DNA of 64,000 bases from Verticiella sediminum (lineage in GTDB: Bacteria; Pseudomonadota; Gammaproteobacteria; Burkholderiales; Burkholderiaceae_B): positions 124,001 to 188,000 of the forward strand of contig NZ_VLTJ01000004.1 of NCBI RefSeq assembly GCF_007558815.1, given 5' to 3'. Position 1 is the stretch's first letter, and every line of letters begins with the position of its first letter. The notes under the pieces were generated by a model. That model saw only the letters and a program-made list of their open reading frames with translations. It did not search any database and was not told the DNA's origin. Made by a program: the position numbers and the translations under genes. This document shows, piece by piece, positions 17,852 to 26,569 of the stretch.

Positions 17852-17888
17852 AATAATCAATGACACGAGACGAAGGGATGGTGGACAA

Positions 17889-19055
17889 TTGAGCAACCAT
17901 GGAAAAGCCTATCTGGTGGGGGCTTACGAGCACCCCACCCGCGAAGCGAGTGACAAATCGCTTGCACAGCTTCACGCGGAAGTGGCCAAGGGTGCGCTCG
18001 ATGACGCGGGCCTGACGCACCGCGACGTCGACGGGTTCTTTTGCGCCACAGACGCACCGGGCCTGGGGCCCATGTCGATGATCGACTACCTGGGGTTGCG
18101 AGTGCGCCATCTGGATTCGACCGATATCGGGGGCGCGTCCTACCTGGCGCACGTGAACCACGCGGCGCAGGCCATCGCACTGGGCAAGTGCGATGTCGCG
18201 CTCGTTACGCTGGCGGGCAAACCCCGCTCCAGTGGCTGGAGCGGCACCCAGGCCCGCACTTTTGGCGACGAAGCGCCTGATGCGGCGTTCGAATATGCCT
18301 ACGGCATGGGTACCGCGAATGTGTATGCCATGTCCGCCAAGCGGCATATGTACGAATACGGCACCACCAGCGAGCAGCTTGCGTGGGTCAAGGTGGCCGC
18401 CTCGCATCACGCCCAGCACAATCCGCACGCCATGCTGCGCGACGTGGTGACGGTCGAAGACGTCGTCAACTCGAGAATGGTGGCCGATCCCCTGCACAAG
18501 CTGGACTGCTGCGTGGTCAGCGACGGCGGCGGTGCGGTGGTGCTGGCGCGGCCCGAGATCGCGCGTGAGCTCAAGCGCCCGCGCGTCAAGCTCATCGGCG
18601 CCGGCGAGTCCCTGAAGGGGCTGGACGGCGGCGATATCGACGTCACCTACACCGGCGCCGTGTGGAGCGGTCCACGCGCCTTCGAGGAAGCCGGCGTCAA
18701 ACCGGCCGATATCCAGTACGCCTCCATCTACGACAGCTTCACCATCACCGTGCTGCTGCAGCTCGAGGACCTGGGTTTCTGCCGCAAGGGGGAGGGCGGC
18801 AGGTTCGTGGCCGACGGCGGTCTGATCTCTGGCGTGGGCAAGCTGCCGTTCAACACCGACGGCGGCGGCCTGTGCAACAACCATCCACGAAACCGGGGCG
18901 GCATGACCAAGATCATTGAAGCCGTGCGCCAACTGCGTGGAGAGGCCCATCCGGCCGTTCAGGTGCCCAACTGCCAATTGGCGTTGGCCCAGGGCCTGGG
19001 CGGCTTCCTGGCCGGCCGCCACGGCAGCGCCACCTTGATCATGGAAAGGGAGTGA
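17889..19055 (+). CDS. Thiolase-like SCP-x/Ltp protein without thiolase cysteines (probable acyl-CoA aldolase)
   Basis: A 388-residue thiolase-fold protein of the SCP-x/Ltp branch. In true thiolases the nucleophilic Cys sits in a C-[AG]-S-G motif; here that stretch reads DIGGASYLAHVNHAAQAI with Gly in its place. The C-terminal CxGGG Cys is also replaced (LAQGLGGFLAGRHGSA), whereas the His motif is kept as NNHP. This matches Ltp2-type retro-aldolases, which need a DUF35 partner; one is encoded four bases downstream. The TTG start (LSNHGKAYLVGAYEHP) gives the usual family length. ATGs further upstream (17736) overlap the operators and are rejected. The cleavage reaction is inferred. Confidence 0.85.
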   Translation: MSNHGKAYLVGAYEHPTREASDKSLAQLHAEVAKGALDDAGLTHRDVDGFFCATDAPGLGPMSMIDYLGLRVRHLDSTDIGGASYLAHVNHAAQAIALGKCDVALVTLAGKPRSSGWSGTQARTFGDEAPDAAFEYAYGMGTANVYAMSAKRHMYEYGTTSEQLAWVKVAASHHAQHNPHAMLRDVVTVEDVVNSRMVADPLHKLDCCVVSDGGGAVVLARPEIARELKRPRVKLIGAGESLKGLDGGDIDVTYTGAVWSGPRAFEEAGVKPADIQYASIYDSFTITVLLQLEDLGFCRKGEGGRFVADGGLISGVGKLPFNTDGGGLCNNHPRNRGGMTKIIEAVRQLRGEAHPAVQVPNCQLALAQGLGGFLAGRHGSATLIMERE

Positions 19056-19059
19056 TTCA

Positions 19060-19479
19060 ATGACGACCATCGCCCAGGGCCGCGAACTGCATCCGCCGGC
19101 CATCACGCCGGAGACGAAGCCCTTCTTCGACGCGGCCGCGCGCGGCGTGCTGATGCTCAAGTACTGCGACGACTGCCAGCGTCACCACCACTATCCGCGG
19201 GCGCTCTGCCCGCATTGCTTCAGCGAGCGCACCCGCTGGACCGAGGCCAGCGGCAATGGCCGCATCTACACCTTCAGCGTATTGCGGGCCGGCACGCCGA
19301 CCCCGTTCGCGCTCGCCTACGTGCAACTCGAGGAAGGCCCGCGCATGATGACCAACGTGGTCGACTGCGACCTCGATGCACTGGACATCGACCAGCCGGT
19401 GCGCGTGGTCTTCAAGCCCACGACCAACGGCACGATGATCCCGATGTTCACCCCGACGATGGCAGGCGCTGCGACATGA
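19060..19479 (+). CDS. DUF35 OB-fold/zinc-ribbon partner protein
   Basis: A 139-residue protein with a rubredoxin-like zinc ribbon (C36, C39, C50, C53 in YCDDCQRHHHYPRALCPHC) followed by an OB fold. DUF35 proteins accompany SCP-x thiolases and Ltp aldolases. In the mycobacterial side-chain pathway the DUF35 domain binds and activates the aldolase. It starts four bases after the aldolase-like gene and its TGA overlaps the next ATG (ATGA), so the module is translationally coupled. Confidence 0.9.
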   Translation: MTTIAQGRELHPPAITPETKPFFDAAARGVLMLKYCDDCQRHHHYPRALCPHCFSERTRWTEASGNGRIYTFSVLRAGTPTPFALAYVQLEEGPRMMTNVVDCDLDALDIDQPVRVVFKPTTNGTMIPMFTPTMAGAAT

Positions 19480-20651
19480 CGCGGGAAAGCGCAACCTTGC
19501 AGGCGCTGCGCGCCGAGATCCGCGCCTTTCTCGACGCGGAACTGGATCCCGACCTGCGCGCGCGCCTGCGCCGTGGCGAGTTTCCGAAGCGTTCCGATCT
19601 CGTGAACTGGCAACGCAAGTTGCATCAGCGCGGCTGGGGTGCGCCCAACTGGCCTTCCGAGTTCGGCGGCACCGGCTGGAACGATTTCGAGCAACTGGTG
19701 TTTCTGGAGGAATGTTCCGCGGTGTGTGCTCCCGCGCCCCACGTCTTCAACATCACCATGCTGGGGCCCGTGCTCATCCGGTTTGGCGCGCCGGCGCAGC
19801 GAGACGAATGGCTGCCGCGCCTGCTGTCTGCCGACGTGCTGTTCTGCCAGGGCTTCTCCGAACCCGGCTCGGGCTCCGACCTCGCCTCCTTGCGCACCTC
19901 TGCGAAACGCGACGGCGAAGACTACGTGGTCAACGGCCAGAAGATCTGGACCACCGCTGCACACTACGCCGACTGGATCTTCTGCCTCGTGCGCACCGAT
20001 CCGCAGGCGAAGAAGCAGAAGGGCATCTCCTTCCTGCTGATCGATCTGAAGTCTCCCGGCATCACCGTGCGGCCCATCATCTCGATCGATGGACGCCACA
20101 GCCTGAACGAGGTGTTCTTCGACAATGTGCGCGTGCCCGCCGGCCAACGGGTGGGCGAAGAGAATCACGGCTGGGACTACGCGCGCTTTCTCCTGGGCAA
20201 CGAACGCGCGAGCATCGCCGGCGTGGCCCGTTCGCGCGAGCGTCTGCGCTATGCGCGGGAGCTGGCGGGCGCCGCCGCACGAGGCGACGGAGGCACGCTG
20301 GCCGATGACCCATGGTTTCAGGCGCGTGTTCTGCGCCTGGAGGCAGACCTGGAAGCTCTGGACCGCACACAGTACCGCATGCTGGGCGACGGCGACCCGG
20401 CGGGCCGCGTGGCGGGCGCCTCCGTACTCAAGGTCAAGGGGACCGAGCTATTTCAGCGCGTGCAGGACCTGCTGGTGGAGATCAGCGGCACCGCCGGCTT
20501 GCGGTTGCCGGATGCGCATGGCTTCGGCCCCGACGTGCGCGAACCGCTGGGCGTAGCCCATCTCTACTCTCGCGCCGCTTCCATCTACGGCGGCACCAAC
20601 GAAGTGCAGAAGAACATTCTGGCCAAGCACGTTTTCGATACCACGCCATGA
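19476..20651 (+). CDS. Acyl-CoA dehydrogenase, alpha-type subunit
   Basis: A 391-residue ACAD with the flavin motif FCQGFSEPGSGSDLAS and NGQKIWTTAAHYADW, both canonical. The C-terminus reads IYGGTNEVQKNILAKHV. The Glu of the MCAD YEGT motif is Gly here, as in several steroid-type and long/branched-chain ACADs whose base is elsewhere. It overlaps the genes on both sides by four bases (ATGA). With the following ACAD it should form a heteromeric alpha2beta2 enzyme, comparable to FadE28-FadE29 (ChsE1-ChsE2). Confidence 0.92.
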   Translation: MTRESATLQALRAEIRAFLDAELDPDLRARLRRGEFPKRSDLVNWQRKLHQRGWGAPNWPSEFGGTGWNDFEQLVFLEECSAVCAPAPHVFNITMLGPVLIRFGAPAQRDEWLPRLLSADVLFCQGFSEPGSGSDLASLRTSAKRDGEDYVVNGQKIWTTAAHYADWIFCLVRTDPQAKKQKGISFLLIDLKSPGITVRPIISIDGRHSLNEVFFDNVRVPAGQRVGEENHGWDYARFLLGNERASIAGVARSRERLRYARELAGAAARGDGGTLADDPWFQARVLRLEADLEALDRTQYRMLGDGDPAGRVAGASVLKVKGTELFQRVQDLLVEISGTAGLRLPDAHGFGPDVREPLGVAHLYSRAASIYGGTNEVQKNILAKHVFDTTP

Positions 20652-21775
20652 CTACACTTTCCACAGAAGACAGTGCGTCGCTGGGCGAGGCACTGCAGCG
20701 GATGCTGCGGGACCGCTATGGCTTCGCCGACGCCCGCCGCCGAGATATCGCCACCCCGGCCGATGCGCTGCCCCGGGTCTGGGCCTGGTTGGTTGAACTG
20801 GGGCTGACTGGCCTGGTCGTGCCGCAAGCACAGGGCGGTTTCAGCGGCGGGGTGGCCGACCTGCAACGCGTGCAGCGTGAACTCGGCCGCGCGCTGGTGG
20901 TTGCGCCATGGCTGGGCGTGGCGCTGGGCGCGCAGGTCATCCGGCACGCGGGAACCCCGACGCAGCAGGCGGCATGGCTGGGTGGGCTCGCCGATGGCAG
21001 CATGACCATTGCGTTGGCGCGCGACGACACGCCGGCGCCGGGACACGCATCGGCACCCACGCTCGCGCTCGCGTCGGATGGCGGCTGGCGCATCGATGGC
21101 CGCAAGGCCAACGTGCTCCACGCCGCGGCAGTGAGCCACCTGCTGGTGTCCGCTCGCCTGCCCGATGGCGCGCAAGCCTGGTTCCGGGTGGAGGCCACGC
21201 AGACCGGCATCGAGCGTCAGCCGCACCGGCTGGTGGACCAGTCGTGGTGTGCCGATGTCGTGTTCAAGAACGCGGCGGCCGAGCGGCTAGATGCACCCTT
21301 GTCGGGCGAGGGGCGCGCCGCCCTGAGCAGCCAATTGCGCACGGTCGAGATCGCGGCCTATTGCGCCGAAATGGCGGGCGGTGCCCAGGCCGCGCTGGAT
21401 CTGACTGCGCAGTACCTGCGCACGCGCCAGCAGTTCGGCCAGCCGCTCGCCGACTACCAGGCCTTGCGCCACCGTATCGCAGAGATGTACATCGCCATGG
21501 AGCAGTTGCGCAGCGCCGAGGAGCTTGCGCTCGCAGCCACCGAATTCGATGACACCGTTACCCGGGAGCGCCTCGCCGCGCAGGCCCAACTGGTGGGATG
21601 CGAGTCCGCCACCTGGATCCAACGGCAGGCCATTCAGTTGCACGGCGGCATGGGCATGACCGAGGCGTTCGCCGTGGGACATCACTACCGGCGCCAGTTG
21701 GTCATCAACGCGCTGACGGGCGGTGAGCCCGCCGCCGTGGCCGTCCTGGCACGCCTGGCTCCGGAGGCGGCCTGA
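20648..21775 (+). CDS. Acyl-CoA dehydrogenase, beta-type subunit
   Basis: A 375-residue ACAD-like subunit. The N-terminal helical domain and middle domain are recognisable but divergent; the C-terminal domain keeps RQQFGQPLADYQALRHRIAE and LHGGMGMTEAFAVGHHYRR. This is the pattern of the partner subunit in two-gene ACADs. Its start overlaps the previous stop by four bases, and its stop lies two bases before the hydratase ATG. It is likely inactive alone. Confidence 0.9.
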   Translation: MTTLSTEDSASLGEALQRMLRDRYGFADARRRDIATPADALPRVWAWLVELGLTGLVVPQAQGGFSGGVADLQRVQRELGRALVVAPWLGVALGAQVIRHAGTPTQQAAWLGGLADGSMTIALARDDTPAPGHASAPTLALASDGGWRIDGRKANVLHAAAVSHLLVSARLPDGAQAWFRVEATQTGIERQPHRLVDQSWCADVVFKNAAAERLDAPLSGEGRAALSSQLRTVEIAAYCAEMAGGAQAALDLTAQYLRTRQQFGQPLADYQALRHRIAEMYIAMEQLRSAEELALAATEFDDTVTRERLAAQAQLVGCESATWIQRQAIQLHGGMGMTEAFAVGHHYRRQLVINALTGGEPAAVAVLARLAPEAA

Positions 21776-21777
21776 TC

Positions 21778-22626
21778 ATGGCGATGGACCCCGATCGCCT
21801 GAAGGCGCTCGTGTTGCCGCAGACGGAGCAGCACTATGACGCGCGCGACACCATGTTCCACGCCTTGAGCGTCGGCTTCAGCCCCGACGATGCGCGCGAA
21901 CTGGACTTCGTCTACGAGCGGGCATTGAAGGCGGCACCCTCGCTGGCGCTGACCTTGTGCTTTCGCTCGCTGTCCACCATGGACATCGGGGTGGACTACC
22001 GCAAGGTGGTGCACGCGGCGCAGGCGCTGCACCTGCATGCGGCACTGCCCGCCAGTGCCACCGTCTTGTGCAAGACGCGCATTGCCGAGGTCTGGGACCT
22101 GGGCGCCGCGAAAGGTGCGCTGCTCGAGCTGGACCGAGAACTGCACGACAAGGCCAGCGGTGTACTCCTCGCCACGACCCGGATGTCCGCCCTATGCCGG
22201 GGCGACGGCGGCTTCGGCGGCGACGCACCGCCCGCGCGCGCCGCGTGGGAGGTCACGGGGAAGGCCGACCATGTGTTCATCTGGCAGACCATGTCCGGGC
22301 AAGCCGCGTTCTACCGCCTGCAGGGCGACATGAATCCCCTGCACATCGACCCCGAGCGTGCGCGCGCCGTGGGCTTCGAGCGCCCCATCCTGCACGGCCT
22401 GGCCACCTTCGCCGGCTGCGTGCGGGCCATTCTCGCCACCGCGCTGGGTCACGAGCCTGCACGGCTGCGTTCGGTACAAGGCCGCTTCAGCGCACCGTTC
22501 TTTCCCGGCGAAGCGCTGCAAGTGGAAATCTGGGACACTGGCGCCGGCACGCTGGCGTTCCAGGCGCGCAGCCGGGAACGTGATCTGCTCGTGATCCGGG
22601 ACGGTGTGGCGCACGCCCATCGCTGA
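21778..22626 (+). CDS. MaoC-type enoyl-CoA hydratase (double hot-dog)
   Basis: A 282-residue protein with an N-terminal hot-dog half (about residues 1-145) and a C-terminal MaoC half. The latter contains the hydratase-2 motif LQGDMNPLHIDPERA with catalytic Asp and His and HGLATFAG after it. Eukaryotic and actinobacterial homologues hydrate trans-2-enoyl-CoAs. In the igr comparison it corresponds to ChsH1-ChsH2 and would form the tertiary or secondary alcohol that the aldolase-like protein cleaves. It is the last gene of the operon, before a hairpin shared with the convergent SDR gene. Confidence 0.9.
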   Translation: MAMDPDRLKALVLPQTEQHYDARDTMFHALSVGFSPDDARELDFVYERALKAAPSLALTLCFRSLSTMDIGVDYRKVVHAAQALHLHAALPASATVLCKTRIAEVWDLGAAKGALLELDRELHDKASGVLLATTRMSALCRGDGGFGGDAPPARAAWEVTGKADHVFIWQTMSGQAAFYRLQGDMNPLHIDPERARAVGFERPILHGLATFAGCVRAILATALGHEPARLRSVQGRFSAPFFPGEALQVEIWDTGAGTLAFQARSRERDLLVIRDGVAHAHR

Positions 22627-22640
22627 GCCTGCCTGCACAG

Positions 22641-22672
22641 ACAACGACGGCCGGGTGAACCCGGCCGTTGTC
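22641..22672. terminator. Bidirectional hairpin between convergent genes
   Basis: ACAACGACGGCCGGGT-ga-ACCCGGCCGTTGT folds into a long GC-rich stem with a two-base bulge. It lies 15 bases after the MaoC stop and 24 bases before the SDR stop on the other strand. No long T-run is present. Confidence 0.7.
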
Positions 22673-22695
22673 ATGTCTTCACAGGGGTCGAACGA

Positions 22696-23613
22696 TCAGA
22701 TCGGATCCCAAGGAATCAACTGCGAACTGCTTTGCACCGACATGAAGCTGCCCTGCAGCGCAGGCATGGCGTGTTCGGCGATGGATTCCGGCGTCCAGCC
22801 CTCACTGCGGTGCACACTGCGCAGCATGCGCGATTGCCCCATCAGGTAGATTTCGTGCAGACGCACGCCGAAAATCTGCGCGTTGACGTGCCTGGCGGCA
22901 TCGGAAGCCAGGTACACGGCCAGCGGCGCATTCTTGTCCGGCGTCATGCGCTTCAGTTTTTCCACCAGGGCCTTCTTCTCCGGCGAATCCTCTGGAATCG
23001 AACTGGTCATGCGGCTCCAGGCGATCGGTGCAATGCAGTTGGAGCGTACGTTGTAGCGGCCCATGTCCAGCGCGATGACCTTGGACAACGCCGTAATGCC
23101 CAGTTTGGCTGCTGAATAGTTGGCCTGGCCTACCATGCCCGCCAGCCCTGAGCCGCTGGTCATGTGCACGTAGGCGCCGCTCTCCTGCCGGCGGAAGTGC
23201 TCGGCTGCCGCGCGGCTGACGTTGAAGGTGCCGTGCAGGTGCACGTCGATCACGGCGCGCCAGTCGTTCGGGTCCATCTTGTGGAAGATCGAATCGCGCA
23301 GAATGCCGGCGTTGTTGACCACGATGTCGATGCGGCTGAAGTTGTCCAGCGCACACTGCACGATCTTCTGCGCGCCGTCCCACTCCGCCACGCTGTCGGT
23401 GTTGATCGCGGCACGGCCGCCCGTTGCCTCGATCAACGCTTTGGTTTCATTCGCCGGACTGCCGGAGGCGCCTTCACCGTGCAGCGAGGCGCCGACATCG
23501 TTGATCACCACGGATGCGCCGGCCTCGGCCATGGCAATGGCCACGGCGCGGCCGATGCCGCCCCCGGACCCTGTGACGACGGCGACTTTTCCAGACAGAG
23601 CCACGCTAGCCAT
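22696..23613 (-). CDS. Short-chain dehydrogenase, MFE-2-type 3-hydroxyacyl-CoA dehydrogenase
   Basis: A 305-residue SDR with the NAD-binding motif TGSGGGIG (residues 14-21), NNAG and the catalytic YSAAK. The insertion around residues 40-60 (VGASLHGEGASGSPANET) is typical of the dehydrogenase domain of multifunctional enzyme 2 and bacterial relatives acting on 3-hydroxyacyl-CoAs. A strong ribosome binding site (AAAGGAGGCG) precedes the ATG. It follows the AMP-ligase gene at 23641 on the same strand (28 bp gap), so it is probably the last gene of the CaiB-ligase-SDR operon. Confidence 0.9.
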   Translation of the reverse strand: MASVALSGKVAVVTGSGGGIGRAVAIAMAEAGASVVINDVGASLHGEGASGSPANETKALIEATGGRAAINTDSVAEWDGAQKIVQCALDNFSRIDIVVNNAGILRDSIFHKMDPNDWRAVIDVHLHGTFNVSRAAAEHFRRQESGAYVHMTSGSGLAGMVGQANYSAAKLGITALSKVIALDMGRYNVRSNCIAPIAWSRMTSSIPEDSPEKKALVEKLKRMTPDKNAPLAVYLASDAARHVNAQIFGVRLHEIYLMGQSRMLRSVHRSEGWTPESIAEHAMPALQGSFMSVQSSSQLIPWDPI

Positions 23614-23640
23614 ATATGACGCCTCCTTTCCGATATTGAT

Positions 23641-25269
23641 TCATGGGTGATTCGATGATTCTGTCGTCGGCTGGCCGCCCGGCCAGCCCGTCCTCAGCTC
23701 GGCCTTGGCGATCTTGCCGCTCGCATTCGTCGGCAGGGGTTCGCTGCGCAGCCACCAGCGGCTGGGTACTTCGAACTTGCCAAGCTGCGCCTGGGCGTGC
23801 ATCGCCAGTGCTTCCGCAGTCGTGGACTGACCATCGCGCACGACCACCACGGCGGCCACTTCCTCACCCAGGTCCGCATGCGGTAGCGGCAACACCGCCA
23901 CTTCCTGTACGGCCGGGTGGCGCAACAGGCACTGCTCGACGTGCGCGCAGGCGATGTTCTCACCCGCGCGGATCACGATGTCCTTCGAGCGGCCGCTGAG
24001 ATACAGATAGCCGTTCTCGAAGCGCCCCAGGTCGCCGGTGCGTACCCAGCCGTCGCTGTCGGTCGTCGTCTGTGTTTCGCCCCATACGCCGACGGTGACC
24101 GTGGGCGTGCGGGCCTGGATCTCGCCCACTCCCTGCTCGTCGGGATTGGCGATACGCAGCTCGACGACGGGCAGCGGCTTGCCAACGCAGCCTGGACGTT
24201 CGCGCAGATCGTCCGCGCTGCCCGCCGCGAGAATGCCGCCGGCTTCCGTACAGCCGTACAGACTGCCCACGCTCTTCTTTACACCGGGAAAGACCTGTGG
24301 AATCCGCTCCCTCAGTTCGGCGGTGATCGCGGCGCCGCCCATGGGGATGGAGCGCAGGCTGGACAGATCGCGCCGGCCGACGTCCGGGTGCTCCAGCACG
24401 CGCGACACCATGGTCGGGATGCTCCCCCAGACGCGTACGCGCTCCTGTTCGATCAAACGCAGCACCGCCGCCGGGTCGAAGCGCCCTTCCTGCAGCACCA
24501 GCCGTCCGCCCGTGAGCAGGGTCGACATGCTGACCTGCACGCCCGCGAGGTGGAACAAAGGCACTGTGAGCAAGCTGACGGTGCCGGGAGCGTCCAGCGG
24601 TATCTCGTTCGGCAGGCGTCCAGTGAGCACCAGGAGGTTCTGCAGATTGGCCACGACCCCACCTTGCGACATCAGTGCGCCCTTGGCGCGGCCGGTGGTG
24701 CCCGAGGTGAACATGATGATGGCCAGCGCTTCCTCGGCCACCTCGGCCGTCGGCAGCACGGCGGCAACGGCGCCGTCGTCCACCCATTGGCGCACGAAAG
24801 CCATGTCGATCACCCGGGGGTCGTGCTGCAGCCCTCGCTTGAGCAGCCAATCCGCCAGCACCAGGGACGGCTGTGTGTCCTCCAGCGCTTCGTTGGTTTC
24901 CTGTACGCTCCACCAGGCGTTGCACAGCACCGCCACCGCGCCCAGCGACTGCACCGCCCAGAACGCAGCCAGCCATTCGATGCTGTTGTAGGCCAGCAGC
25001 ACGACGCGATCGCCCGTGCCGACGCCGCGCGCTTGCAGTCGTACGGCGACACGCGCCACCGCGCCTTCGAATGCTTCGAAAGACAGGCGCCGCCCGCCTT
25101 CCGCGACATAGGTGCGGCCCTGCCAGCGCCGTGCGTCGCGCAGCAGCGCGCCGACCGAGCGCGGTCGATGGCGGTAGATCCGGCAGGGATGGCCCAGCAG
25201 CCACCCTTGTTCGACCTCGCGGCCCCACGTGGCCGATGGGGCTATCGGTTCCTGGCTCATCATGTTCAC
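23641..25269 (-). CDS. AMP-forming acyl-CoA ligase
   Basis: A 542-residue ANL-superfamily ligase with IIMFTSGTTGRAKGALMS, GCTEAGGILA, GWVRTGDLGRFENGYLY, SKDIVIRAGENIAC and the catalytic Lys in NASGKIAKAELR. The second such ligase in this regulon, it shares only family motifs with the one at 15798. The GTG at 25269 overlaps the CaiB stop (GTGA); ATGs at 25263 and 25260 are equally possible starts. It lies between CaiB transferase and SDR genes in one leftward operon. Confidence 0.92.
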   Translation of the reverse strand: MNMMSQEPIAPSATWGREVEQGWLLGHPCRIYRHRPRSVGALLRDARRWQGRTYVAEGGRRLSFEAFEGAVARVAVRLQARGVGTGDRVVLLAYNSIEWLAAFWAVQSLGAVAVLCNAWWSVQETNEALEDTQPSLVLADWLLKRGLQHDPRVIDMAFVRQWVDDGAVAAVLPTAEVAEEALAIIMFTSGTTGRAKGALMSQGGVVANLQNLLVLTGRLPNEIPLDAPGTVSLLTVPLFHLAGVQVSMSTLLTGGRLVLQEGRFDPAAVLRLIEQERVRVWGSIPTMVSRVLEHPDVGRRDLSSLRSIPMGGAAITAELRERIPQVFPGVKKSVGSLYGCTEAGGILAAGSADDLRERPGCVGKPLPVVELRIANPDEQGVGEIQARTPTVTVGVWGETQTTTDSDGWVRTGDLGRFENGYLYLSGRSKDIVIRAGENIACAHVEQCLLRHPAVQEVAVLPLPHADLGEEVAAVVVVRDGQSTTAEALAMHAQAQLGKFEVPSRWWLRSEPLPTNASGKIAKAELRTGWPGGQPTTESSNHP

Positions 25270-26501
25270 GTCTGCTCTCGTGGCGCTACGGCAGTGAGCT
25301 GCCGCACTTCATCAGCCGAGAATCCATAGTCGGCCAGCACCTGCTCCGTGTGCTCGCCGGCGTGCGGTGCGGGCGATACCTTGCGTCGTGGCAGGAAGTC
25401 GAAGCGCACAGGCGCATCGACCGACAGGTGGCCCTCGACTTCGGTCCAGGCCCCGATGGCCCTGGCCTGTTCGTCGCAAAGCACTTCTTCCGGAATCTGG
25501 ATCGGCGCCCACCACACCTCGTGCCGGTCCAGTTGCTCGGCCCAATATGCCAGGGGCTGGCTGTTGAATGCTTGATCGAACAGCGCGATCAACTCGGCGG
25601 CGTGCGTGCCGATGCCGCGCCCGTCCTTGAAGCGTTCGTCGTCGATCAGGTCCTCCCGGCCGATGGCGCGCAATACCGCCGGGAGATGGCGGCGCGCCTC
25701 CACGCCCACCAGGAAGAACCAGCGGTCATCGGCGGTGCGATAAGAGTTGTACATGGGAGTCCGCGACTGCTCGCGCGGGCGAGGCGGCTTGGGGTTGCCG
25801 CCCAGGGCCTTCTGCCCCAGCTCGCTGCCGAGGGCCCACATGCCGGTGCGCATGAGCGAGGCTTCCACGAAGCGGCCCTGGCCGGTCTGATGGCGCTCCA
25901 TGAGCGCCGCCAGGATGCCGGTGGCCGCCGTCATGGCGGTGAAGGCATCGCCGATGCCCTGCAGCAAGGCCGGGGGTGGCGTGCCCGCGGTGGTGGTTTC
26001 GTGCGCGACCCCTGTGCGGCCATAGAACGCGGCAATGTCGTACCCCGGACGGTCCTGGTCGGGCCCGCCCCAACCATAGGCGCTCACCGTGCAGTACACG
26101 AGCCGAGGGTAGCGCTCACGGATCTGCACAGCTCCCAACCCCAGCCGCTGCAGCGCATCCGGGCGCAGGTTGGTCAGCAACACGTCCGCACCGGCGAGCA
26201 GCCTGCCCAGCGCGGCCAGCCCGATGTCGGTCTTCACATCGAGCACGAGCGAACGTTTGCCACGGTTGGCCAGCGTGAACGCCGCGTTGGGAGTGCCCGC
26301 CTGCGCGCCCATCCTCGAAAAGATGGTGCGCATGGGCTCGCCGCCGGGCGGCTCGACCTTGATGACGTCGGCGCCCCAATCGGCCAGCAAGCCGCCCGCG
26401 AGGGGGCCAGCCATCCAGTGAGCGAACTCGACGACGCGCACGCCTTTCAATGGGTAGGCGGGGCGATCGGAGAGAGGGCGTGGAGCGTATGTGGAGTTCA
26501 T
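25266..26501 (-). CDS. CaiB/BaiF-type CoA transferase
   Basis: A 411-residue family III CoA transferase that should move CoA between carboxylic acids. The N-terminal motif LKGVRVVEFAHWMAGPLAGG and NRGKRSLVLDVK are typical. The catalytic Asp is D155 in PGYDIAAFYGRTGV. The gene is the first of a leftward operon with a ligase and an SDR, and is divergent from the crotonase gene at 26570 across a 68-bp AT-rich promoter. It may conserve the CoA thioester energy of a downstream product, or activate the substrate. Confidence 0.93.
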   Translation of the reverse strand: MNSTYAPRPLSDRPAYPLKGVRVVEFAHWMAGPLAGGLLADWGADVIKVEPPGGEPMRTIFSRMGAQAGTPNAAFTLANRGKRSLVLDVKTDIGLAALGRLLAGADVLLTNLRPDALQRLGLGAVQIRERYPRLVYCTVSAYGWGGPDQDRPGYDIAAFYGRTGVAHETTTAGTPPPALLQGIGDAFTAMTAATGILAALMERHQTGQGRFVEASLMRTGMWALGSELGQKALGGNPKPPRPREQSRTPMYNSYRTADDRWFFLVGVEARRHLPAVLRAIGREDLIDDERFKDGRGIGTHAAELIALFDQAFNSQPLAYWAEQLDRHEVWWAPIQIPEEVLCDEQARAIGAWTEVEGHLSVDAPVRFDFLPRRKVSPAPHAGEHTEQVLADYGFSADEVRQLTAVAPREQT

Positions 26502-26569
26502 GGCAACATGCTACATTAAATGGATGTACGGATCAAATTATGTATCATTTCGAGCTAGGGGGTATACCG
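26502..26569. promoter_or_regulatory. Divergent promoter region CaiB/crotonase
   Basis: 68 bp, locally AT-rich (ctacattaaatgg and gatcaaattatgtatcattt), between divergent starts. CTAGGGGG serves as ribosome binding site for the rightward gene. No good copy of the TGGGTSAYCCA operator is present. Confidence 0.5.

Noticed and set aside
17736-17888. N-terminal extension of the thiolase-like protein from ATG 17736
   Set aside because: This region holds both operators and the -10 box; the TTG at 17889 gives the normal family length and N-terminus.
23644-23654. TGGGTGATTCG near the SDR gene as another regulon operator
   Set aside because: Only one half matches (8 of 11 bases) and no -10-like hexamer abuts it; it overlaps the ligase stop inside an apparent operon.
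26521-26531. TGGATGTACGG in the CaiB/crotonase promoter as an operator copy
   Set aside because: It shares only the first six bases with the variant TGGATGACCCA and has lost the second half.
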